From Thermoplasmata archaeon (lineage in GTDB: Archaea; Thermoplasmatota; Thermoplasmata; Lutacidiplasmatales; UBA184): a DNA stretch of 5,190 nucleotides. Under the pieces are notes generated by a model, which saw only the letters and a program-made list of their open reading frames with translations, did not search any database and had not been told where the DNA came from. Shown piece by piece: positions 1-5,190 of this stretch. The stretch is taken from assembly GCA_021828085.1 (NCBI GenBank), contig JAKATE010000134.1, positions 1 through 5,190 on the forward strand, in the 5' to 3' direction. The translations under genes were made by a program, and so were the position numbers. Position 1 is the stretch's first letter. Every line of letters begins with the position of its first letter.

Positions 1-182
1 CCTGGGCGGTGGACGCGCTCCGGGTGGTGGGGATCCCGGGCTACCAGGGGCTCGGCTTCGGCCTCACCGGCGACCTTCTGGGGACCCTCGCCACCTCGGT
101 CCTCTACGTCGCGATCTCGGTGGCCGTCTTCCGGCGCGTCGAGCACCACCTCCTGGAGGCGGGGACCGCCGATGAGTACTGA
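1..182 (+). CDS. ABC-2 type transporter permease, C-terminal fragment (5' end outside window)
   Basis: An open frame runs from the window edge (first whole codon at 3) to a TGA at 180-182 and gives 59 residues. It begins WAVDALR, which resembles the conserved stretch before the last membrane segment of ABC-2 permeases. A Pro/Gly-rich loop follows (GIPGYQG), then a hydrophobic helix at about residues 23-43 of the fragment, and a charged end containing FRRVEHHLLEAG, as in many members of this family. Its stop lies 11 nt inside the next permease gene, so the two are very probably co-translated and form a pair of membrane subunits of one ABC exporter. The ATPase gene is expected further upstream and is not visible. 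The substrate cannot be inferred. The call rests on a short tail plus strong context. Confidence 0.75.
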   Translation, partial: WAVDALRVVGIPGYQGLGFGLTGDLLGTLATSVLYVAISVAVFRRVEHHLLEAGTADEY

Positions 183-993
183 GACGGCCGCCGCCCCCCG
201 CGCCAGCTTCTGGCGGGTCCTCTGGACGAACGCCCGCTTCGCCCCGCGCACCACGCTGGGCTTCATGCGCGTGGACTTCGTCCTCGGGGAGGTCTTCGTC
301 CTCTCGCTCACCCAGATGGCCTTCTTCGCCTTCGTGGCCACGCTCGCGGGCAACCCCGCCTCGTCCGTAAGCTACGTGGTGGTCGGGAACGCCGTCTCCT
401 CCGTGACCTACTCGAGCATCTTCTCGGTCTGCCAGACGACCGACTCGGAGAAACAGCAGGGGACGCTGGAGCCGCTGCTCGCCACCCCGGTGAGCCGCTT
501 TCCGCTCTACGTCGGCCGCGGGATCGTCCCGGTCCTCATCTCCCTCTCCAACGTCGCCGTGGGGCTCGCCTACGCGGTCTTCCTCTACCACGTCCCCGTG
601 GCCTCGGGCGCGCTCCTTCCTCTCGCGGTCTCGGTCTTCCTCACCGCCTTCGCCATGGTGGGGTTCGGCCTCTTCCTCGGCGGGATCGCCCTCTTCCTGA
701 GGACCTCGATCATCCTGGGGAACATCTTCCTGTTCCTCGGCCTGGTCGTCTCAGGGGTGAACTTCCCCGTCTCGCAGCTCCCGGTCCCCCTCCAGTGGGT
801 GGGGTACGGTTTCCCCCTCACCTGGGGCGTGGCGGCGGTCCGGGCGTCCCTCGCCGGGGCCTCCTGGGTGGCGCTGGCTCCGGACTTCGGCTACCTACTG
901 CTCTCCGGGATCCTCTCCTACGCCCTCGCCATGGGTTTCTTCGGGGTGTTCGAGCGGCTGGCCTTCCGGACCGGCAGCCTGGTCCGCTTCTAG
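172..993 (+). CDS. ABC-2 type transporter permease
   Basis: A 273-residue integral membrane protein, of the usual length for ABC-2 permeases. About six hydrophobic segments are visible, near residues 38-58, 66-88, 116-139, 146-172, 179-197 and 237-258. Between the second and third lies EKQQGTLEPLLATPVSR (93-109), the typical cytoplasmic E...GT.E.L...P motif of this family. SGVNFPVSQLP (194-204) and FPLTWGVAAVR (214-224) match the usual loop before the last helix, and the protein ends in a charged FERLAFRTGSL-type tail. The ATG at 172 overlaps the preceding permease by 11 nt. GGAGG at 155-159 and GGGG at 161-164 offer ribosome binding sites. By family it should move a small molecule, drug, lipid or polymer across the membrane, powered by a separate ATPase. 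The substrate is unknown. It is probably the last gene of its operon. Confidence 0.92.
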   Translation: MSTETAAAPRASFWRVLWTNARFAPRTTLGFMRVDFVLGEVFVLSLTQMAFFAFVATLAGNPASSVSYVVVGNAVSSVTYSSIFSVCQTTDSEKQQGTLEPLLATPVSRFPLYVGRGIVPVLISLSNVAVGLAYAVFLYHVPVASGALLPLAVSVFLTAFAMVGFGLFLGGIALFLRTSIILGNIFLFLGLVVSGVNFPVSQLPVPLQWVGYGFPLTWGVAAVRASLAGASWVALAPDFGYLLLSGILSYALAMGFFGVFERLAFRTGSLVRF

Positions 994-1008
994 GTTCCCG
1001 GGGGCGGT

Positions 1009-1043
1009 GGGCCCGAAGGGGCCCTCTCGAGCCTTCGGGGCCC
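1009..1043 (+). other. GC-rich inverted repeat (possible end-of-transcript hairpin)
   Basis: Fifteen bases after the permease stop, GGGCCCGAAGG (1009-1019) can pair with CCTTCGGGGCCC (1032-1043). This forms an 11-bp stem with one bulged G around a 12-nt loop. No T-run follows, so it is not a classical terminator of either bacterial or archaeal type. It may stabilise or help end the permease transcript. In sequence this GC-rich, some self-complementarity is expected by chance. Confidence 0.35.
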
Positions 1044-1049
1044 TTCCCG

Positions 1050-1084
1050 CCAGGGCCAAGATAACCTTATCAAGGGGGCCCTGG
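1050..1084 (+). promoter_or_regulatory. Candidate promoter of the eL20 operon inside a nested dyad
   Basis: The AT-rich core ATAACCTTAT (1061-1070) stands out in GC-rich surroundings about 38-47 nt before the eL20 ATG. That suits an archaeal TATA-like box with a transcription start near 1092-1096 and a very short leader. GATAA (1060-1064) and TTATC (1067-1071) form a perfect dyad. Around it CCAGGGCC (1050-1057) and GGCCCTGG (1077-1084) form a second, nearly concentric perfect 8-bp dyad. The core departs from the common TTTATATA consensus, so the promoter call is an inference from position and composition. The dyads are seen directly. Confidence 0.5.
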
Positions 1085-1096
1085 TCGGGCCGCCCA

Positions 1097-1100
1097 GAGG
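1097..1100 (+). promoter_or_regulatory. Possible ribosome binding site for eL20
   Basis: GAGG sits 7 nt before the ATG at 1108, the correct spacing for a weak Shine-Dalgarno site. It supports this start, but the leader predicted from the upstream TATA-like element would be only about 12-15 nt long, so the message could also be nearly leaderless. Confidence 0.4.
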
Positions 1101-1107
1101 CACCACG

Positions 1108-1299
1108 ATGCCCCAATGGGCAGTCCGTGGCTCCTACCTCGCCCGGCGCGACTACTGGCAGCGGTTCACGTGGGTCCGGCCGGCCCCCAACGCCGACGCG
1201 GCGCGGGAACGCGCCCTTTCGGAGGTCGGGGGTTGCCACCACGTGGCCCGCCGGTGGATCCGGGTCGAGAGCGTGGAGCCCGTCCAAGAGCCGCCATGA
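1108..1299 (+). CDS. rpl18a: 50S ribosomal protein eL20 (L18Ae / LX)
   Basis: A 63-residue basic protein, full length for the archaeal LX family (about 55-80 residues). The pattern matches the family: an N-terminal strand (WAVRGSY), the W..F segment WQRFTWVRP (17-25), an Asn/Ala helix NADAARERALSEVGG (28-42), and the closing HHVARRWIRVESVEP (44-58), which resembles the family's SE.G..H.V.R..I.I..VE. It is a component of the large ribosomal subunit. It is the first gene of a five-gene operon and its TGA overlaps the ATG of pfdA (ATGA, 4 nt), so the two are translationally coupled. In many archaea LX lies directly before pfdA and ftsY, exactly as here, which supports the call. The ATG is chosen because it begins at the conserved N terminus and has a weak GAGG site upstream. 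Confidence 0.93.
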   Translation: MPQWAVRGSYLARRDYWQRFTWVRPAPNADAARERALSEVGGCHHVARRWIRVESVEPVQEPP

Positions 1300-1758
1300 G
1301 GTCCGAGCAGCCCGGGCCCTCGCGCCGGCCCAGCGAGTCGGAGATCCAGGCCGAGCTGATGCGCTTGGACCTGTACAAGAACCAGCTCACCACGCTGACC
1401 CGGCAGCACGAGCTGCTCATGGTCTCTCTCGAGGCGCACAGCCGCGCCGAGGAGGCGCTCCGCGCCATGGACCAGTTCGTCCCGGACCAGGAGCTCATGG
1501 TCACCGTCGGCGCCGACACCTACGCCTGGGCCACGCCCCGGAGCCGCGAGCGGGTGCTCGTCGGGATCGGCCGGGGGTTCCTCGCCGAGGTCCCCCGGGA
1601 GCGCGGGCTCGAGATGCTCGAGAAGCGGAGCACGCGCCTCGAGGAGAGCGCTCGCGAGCTCTTGCAGCAGATCCAAGCCTTGGACACGGAGATGAACGCC
1701 CTGCAGGCGCGTCTCCAGATGGCCGTGCAGGGCGAGCCCGGCCGGAGGGGCGCCGCGG

Positions 1759-1775
<17 letters not shown>
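1296..1775 (+). CDS. pfdA: Prefoldin subunit alpha
   Basis: A 159-residue chaperone subunit, slightly longer than the usual 140-150 or so. Residues 15-58 form an amphipathic N-terminal helix (coiled-coil arm). The beta-hairpin core at about 62-98 contains QELMVTVGADTYAWA and RVLVGIGRGFLAEV, the signature of alpha-class prefoldin. Residues 101-145 form the returning coiled-coil helix (EMLEKRSTRLEESARELLQQ and beyond). Prefoldin alpha pairs with beta subunits in an alpha2-beta4 hexamer that holds unfolded proteins in the cytosol and passes them to the thermosome. The ATG at 1296 overlaps the eL20 stop by 4 nt. The same frame is open further upstream to 1116, but that part lies over eL20 and is not prefoldin-like. 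The first 14 residues (rich in Pro, Ser and Arg) are a non-family extension. The last 15 residues, also outside the fold, overlap the start of ftsY by 17 nt. Confidence 0.93.
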
Positions 1776-2741
<966 letters not shown>

Positions 2742-2745
<4 letters not shown>

Positions 2746-3491
2746 GGGCCGAGCTCACCGTCGTGCTCGACCGTCCCAAGGAGGACGGGAACATCGGCGC
2801 GGTCGCCCGCGCCATCAAGAACTTCGGCGGTCGCTCGCTGGTGTTGGTGGCCCCCCGCGCCCCGCTGGGAGGGGAGGCCTACCGGCGGGCCATGGCCGGC
2901 CGGTCGCTCCTTCAGCGGGCGAAGATCGTCGACCGTCTGGAGGAGGTCCTGGAGACCCAGGACCTGGTCATCGGGAGCACGGACCTCTCCACGGGCCGTA
3001 CGGACTCGTACCTCCGCCGCTCGGTGACGCCGGCCGAACTCGGGCGGATCCTGCGCGCGGTCTCGGGAAAGGTCGCGCTCCTCCTCGGTCCCGAGGACAA
3101 CGGGCTCGACCGGGAGGCGCTCGAACGCTGCGATCTCCTCGTCCACATCCCCACGGACCGCCGATCCCCCTCAATGAACCTCTCCCACGCGGCCGCCGTC
3201 CTGCTTTACGAGATCTACCAGCGGCAGACGCCGCCACTTCCTCCCTCGCTCCGCCCCCCACCGGTCCCGCTGGGGGGACGCGAGGAGCGGCTCTTCTACG
3301 AGATGCTCGCCCGATTCCTCGAGGAGATCCACTATCCCAAACACAAGCGCCCCGCCATGGCACTGCTCGTGCGGCGGGTGCTGGGGAGGGCGCTCCCCTC
3401 CTCCTACGAGTACAGCATGCTGCTCGGTTTCCTCAGAAGGGCCGAGTATGCCTGGAGGAAGGAATGGAAGAGAACGGGACTCCCTGGTTGA
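2742..3491 (+). CDS. trmJ: SPOUT-family RNA 2'-O-methyltransferase, TrmJ-like
   Basis: A 249-residue SpoU/TrmH-type methyltransferase with all three signature motifs. These are motif 1 NIGAVARAIKNFG (17-29, with the Asn and Arg typical of catalysis), motif 2 LLLGPEDNGL (113-122), and motif 3 IPTDRRSPSMNLSHA (136-150, ending in the conserved NLSHA of the trefoil-knot SAM site). A Pro-rich linker (163-177) leads to an extra helical C-terminal region with HYPKHKRPAMALLVRRVLGR (197-216), as in TrmJ. TrmJ 2'-O-methylates the nucleotide at position 32 of tRNA, using S-adenosylmethionine. Archaeal members described so far act on cytidine. The exact target here is inferred from architecture, and another tRNA or rRNA site is possible. 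The start is GTG in a GTGA overlap with the ftsY stop. GGGGGTG at 2730-2736 is a plausible ribosome binding site 5 nt upstream. Confidence 0.9.
3454..3458 (+). promoter_or_regulatory. Ribosome binding site setting the start of the last operon gene
   Basis: GGAGG lies 5 nt before the ATG at 3464, inside the end of the trmJ-like gene. It is the best-spaced Shine-Dalgarno match in the operon. It is the main reason for choosing 3464 over the long open frame that continues upstream across trmJ and ftsY. Confidence 0.65.
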
Positions 3492-3943
3492 GGGTCAGAG
3501 GCGTCGGACGAGAGAGACTGGGCCGGTTCCTGGCCGAGTTCCTGGAGGAATCCGGCTACACCGTGTCGGAGGTGGAGGACCCGTCGGGGAGCACCCCCTC
3601 GCTGAGGATCTCCGCCGAGCTGACGCGTCCGCCGCCGGCCATCCCGGGCTCGATGAGGTCGCTCGCCATCCGCTTCTCCCCCACCGCCGGCGGGAGCCAG
3701 GCCATCTGGGAGCTCCCGCGGGGGCTCGCCAACCCCGCCGACCGCGGCCGGGCCGAGCGTTTCGTGACCGAGATGCTCGCGCGGCTCGACCAGCGGGTGG
3801 CCACGGAGACGCGGGGGACCTCGCGCCTGGTCCGCGAGCGGCCGGGCAGCTTCCCTTTCGATCCGCCCAGGCTGGAGGCTTCGGGCACCGAAGCCGCGCG
3901 TCTTTCCGTCGCTCCCCCTCGGGCGGGCACCTCCCCGCCCTGA
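3464..3943 (+). CDS. Uncharacterised protein, last gene of the operon
   Basis: I do not recognise this 159-residue protein. Its start is set by ATG 3464 with a good GGAGG site, overlapping the methyltransferase gene by 28 nt, so it is likely translated as part of the operon. The residue pattern suggests a compact alpha/beta domain. A short strand (WLRVRGV, 8-14) is followed by an amphipathic helix (ERLGRFLAEFLEESG, 17-31) and two strands (YTVSEVE and SLRISAEL). After a Pro-rich loop (55-62) comes a further strand pair (MRSLAIRFSP, QAIWELPRG) and a helix (RGRAERFVTEMLARLDQRV, 94-112). From about 120 on it is rich in Pro, Arg and Ser and looks disordered. There is no cysteine, signal peptide, membrane segment or evident catalytic motif. 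Its codon composition matches its neighbours. The context suggests a role near translation or tRNA modification, but nothing in the sequence shows one. Confidence 0.72.
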   Translation: MEENGTPWLRVRGVGRERLGRFLAEFLEESGYTVSEVEDPSGSTPSLRISAELTRPPPAIPGSMRSLAIRFSPTAGGSQAIWELPRGLANPADRGRAERFVTEMLARLDQRVATETRGTSRLVRERPGSFPFDPPRLEASGTEAARLSVAPPRAGTSPP

Positions 3944-3958
3944 GCCCCCGCACGGGAG

Positions 3959-3980
3959 CTCTCCTCCTCCCTGGGGAGAG
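3959..3980 (+). other. Small inverted repeat after the operon
   Basis: CTCTCC (3959-3964) and GGAGAG (3975-3980) form a 6-bp dyad around a 10-nt pyrimidine-rich loop, just downstream of the last operon stop. With the stronger hairpin that follows, it may mark the 3' end of the operon transcript. Alone it could be chance. Confidence 0.25.
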
Positions 3981-3988
3981 GCCGTGGA

Positions 3989-4009
3989 GGGACCGGCGGG
4001 GCCGGTCCC
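3989..4009 (+). other. Perfect 9-bp GC hairpin between the operon and eL15
   Basis: GGGACCGGC (3989-3997) and GCCGGTCCC (4001-4009) are exact reverse complements separated by GGG, a strong stem with a 3-nt loop. GTGG (3984-3987) and CCAC (4009-4012) allow a longer bulged alternative. The following bases are C-rich, not T-rich, so it is not a textbook terminator. It lies 46 nt after the upstream stop and ends 33 nt before the TATA-like element of eL15. A transcript-end or RNA-processing role is more likely than an eL15 leader, because the predicted eL15 start of transcription lies downstream. Confidence 0.5.
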
Positions 4010-4041
4010 CACCCCCTCTCACCGCGCAGCTTACCAAAGGG

Positions 4042-4047
4042 TAATAA
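4042..4047 (+). promoter_or_regulatory. TATA-like box for a probably leaderless eL15 transcript
   Basis: TAATAA, preceded by the purine-rich AAAGGG (4036-4041) in the place of a TFB recognition element, is the only AT-rich stretch in this intergenic gap. Its centre is about 34 nt before the eL15 ATG. At the usual archaeal spacing, transcription would begin near 4069-4073, only 6-10 nt before the start codon. No Shine-Dalgarno sequence lies at a usable distance, which agrees with leaderless or near-leaderless translation. Confidence 0.55.
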
Positions 4048-4078
4048 GCGGGTCCGGGGTGACGCGCGCGCTCCGACC

Positions 4079-4693
4079 ATGGCCCGTTCCGCCTATCGGC
4101 ACAGTGCAACGAGCTTCCGTCGCCTGCTCAAGCCCGAAGGGGCGAGCGAGCGCCGGGCCACGCTCATGACCTGGCGGAGGACCCCCGCGGTGACCCGGCT
4201 CGAGCATCCCTGGCGACGGGAGCGGGCCCGAGCGCTCGGATGGAAGTCCAAGCCGGGCTTCGTCGTGGCCCGGGTGCGCCTTCGCCGGGGGGGCCAGCGC
4301 AAGCGCGCCATCATCGCCGGGCGCCGCCCGAAGCGCAAGGGGATCCTTCGCCTCACGCTCGCCAAGAGCCTCCAGCGCATCGCCGAGGAGCGCGCCCAGA
4401 AGCATTTCCCCAACCTCGAGGTGCTCAACTCCTACTGGGTCGGGGAGGATGGCCACAGCCGCTTCTTCGAGGTCCTCCTGATCGACCCGGACCATCCCGT
4501 GATCCGTACGGACCCAAAGGTATCGTGGATCACGGAGCCCGCGCACAAGGGCCGCGTCTATCGCGGCCGCACGAGCGCCGGTCAGCGGGGCCGGGGCCTG
4601 CGGTGGAAGGGCACGGGAGCCGAGCGCATGCGCCCCTCCCGCAAGGCGAACCAGAAGTACTTCCGGCGGACGCAGACCAAGGTCATTCCTTAG
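4079..4693 (+). CDS. rpl15e: 50S ribosomal protein eL15 (L15e)
   Basis: A 204-residue, strongly basic ribosomal protein, a little longer than the common 190-195. It carries long stretches characteristic of eL15: TWRRTPAVTRLEHPWRRERA (31-50), ARALGWKSKPGFVVARVRLR (50-69), RRGGQRKRA (69-77), GRRPKRKG (81-88), IAEERAQKHFPNLEVLNSYW (101-120) followed by VGEDG, then VLLIDPDHP (132-140), and GRVYRGRTSAGQRGRGL (158-174). The protein sits in the large ribosomal subunit and contacts 23S rRNA. It appears to be expressed from its own promoter rather than from the upstream operon, since a 135-nt gap with a TATA-like box precedes it. No Shine-Dalgarno sequence supports the ATG at 4079, as expected for a leaderless message. 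Its TAG overlaps the stop of the opposite-strand Toprim gene by 4 nt. Confidence 0.97.
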   Translation: MARSAYRHSATSFRRLLKPEGASERRATLMTWRRTPAVTRLEHPWRRERARALGWKSKPGFVVARVRLRRGGQRKRAIIAGRRPKRKGILRLTLAKSLQRIAEERAQKHFPNLEVLNSYWVGEDGHSRFFEVLLIDPDHPVIRTDPKVSWITEPAHKGRVYRGRTSAGQRGRGLRWKGTGAERMRPSRKANQKYFRRTQTKVIP

Positions 4694-5172
4694 ACCGGGG
4701 TCTCCCGGCGGCCGCCCTCTCCTTTGGGCAGGGTGCTCAGGAAGTGTTCCAGCGGGGCTCCCGAGAGCCGGCTCTCGCGCTCGGCCCAGCTCGCCAGGTC
4801 CTCCACGCACCGGATGCCCCCCTCCCGCACCGTGAGGGCGAACCGGCGCCGGAAAGATCCATCGGACTTGAGCCGCCCATCCTCGAAGAGGAGCCGGAGG
4901 CGGTTGGCCAGATGACCCCCCTTCCCGTCCCAGTCCGTGAGCAGGATGACCCGGCTCGGGCGCCGGTGAACGATGCGCTCGGCGAGCCGGGGGAGGGAGA
5001 CCCCCTGGTGGACCAGGTGGATGGAGGAGAGCGGGACCCCCAGGGTCGAAAGGGCGCGGCGGTCCCGCTCCCCTTCCACGAGCACGAGGGCCCGGTCGGC
5101 GACCGCCTCCCGGAGATCCGCCAAGGTCCTCAGGAACTCCTGGAAGTTCTCCGCTGGAGGCAAGACGGCCAC
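4690..5172 (-). CDS. Small Toprim-domain protein (RNase M5 / small-primase-like, UPF0292-type)
   Basis: A 160-residue protein on the minus strand. The Toprim core has the catalytic Glu in ALVLVEGERDRRALSTLG (28-45; Glu33) and the DxD acidic pair in VILLTDWDGKGGHLANRL (75-92; Asp80 and Asp82). These metal-binding residues are found in RNase M5, DnaG-type primases and topoisomerases. The layout, helical N terminus (about 8-24) then Toprim then a helical tail with VEDLASWAERESRLSG (123-138), matches small stand-alone archaeal Toprim proteins of about 130-160 residues. Their biochemical role is not established. The Toprim motifs imply a metal-dependent nucleic-acid activity. The start is taken as GTG at 5172-5170. 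The frame stays open to the window edge, so a start further upstream is possible. The TAA stop (4692-4690) lies within the 3' end of eL15. Confidence 0.85.
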   Translation of the reverse strand: MAVLPPAENFQEFLRTLADLREAVADRALVLVEGERDRRALSTLGVPLSSIHLVHQGVSLPRLAERIVHRRPSRVILLTDWDGKGGHLANRLRLLFEDGRLKSDGSFRRRFALTVREGGIRCVEDLASWAERESRLSGAPLEHFLSTLPKGEGGRRETPV

Positions 5173-5190
5173 CGACCCCCGAAGAACCCG

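Noticed and set aside
1116..1295. In-frame upstream extension of prefoldin alpha
   Set aside because: It lies entirely over eL20, is not prefoldin-like, and the ATGA overlap at 1296 gives the expected coupled start.
3944..4078. Small RNA or tRNA gene in the gap before eL15
   Set aside because: No tRNA-like T-loop or anticodon arm, box C/D or box H/ACA pattern is visible; only two stems and a TATA-like element are present.
4132..4143. Twelve-base match GCCCGAAGGGGC to 1011-1022, considered as a shared regulatory repeat
   Set aside because: The copy at 4132 lies inside the coding sequence of eL15, is short and GC-rich, and is plausible by chance.

Overview
The window is archaeal and very GC-rich (roughly 70% by eye). 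The evidence is gene content: archaeal/eukaryotic-type ribosomal proteins eL20 (LX/L18a) and eL15, prefoldin alpha, an archaeal-style FtsY, a TrmJ-type SPOUT methyltransferase and a small archaeal Toprim protein. The only AT-rich patches in the longer intergenic gaps lie where archaeal TATA boxes would sit. A euryarchaeal-type genome, perhaps a high-GC Thermoplasmatota relative, is a reasonable guess, but the lineage cannot be fixed from this sequence alone.

Layout: (1) 1-993 holds the 3' end of one ABC-2 type permease gene and a complete second one, overlapping by 11 nt. They are probably the two membrane subunits of one exporter whose ATPase lies upstream of the window. (2) 994-1107 is a GC-rich gap with a hairpin-forming segment and then an AT-rich, nested palindromic promoter region. 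(3) 1108-3943 is a tightly packed five-gene plus-strand operon: eL20, pfdA, ftsY, a trmJ-like gene and a short uncharacterised gene. Every junction overlaps, by 4, 17, 4 and 28 nt. (4) 3944-4078 is a gap with a perfect 9-bp GC hairpin and a TATA-like element. (5) 4079-4693 encodes eL15, probably from a leaderless or short-leader transcript. (6) 4690-5172 on the minus strand encodes a small Toprim protein whose stop codon overlaps the eL15 stop tail to tail.

Functionally, the central operon joins protein biogenesis steps: a large-subunit protein, a co-translational/post-translational chaperone subunit, the SRP receptor that docks ribosomes at the membrane, and a probable tRNA 2'-O-methyltransferase. 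Almost everything is ordinary core machinery. The points worth a second look are the nested dyad at the operon promoter, the unrecognised last gene of the operon, the hairpin upstream of eL15, the altered neighbourhood of the LX-pfdA-ftsY cluster, and the convergent Toprim gene. I saw no mobile element, CRISPR array, tRNA or rRNA, and no clear evidence of a new defence or metabolic system.
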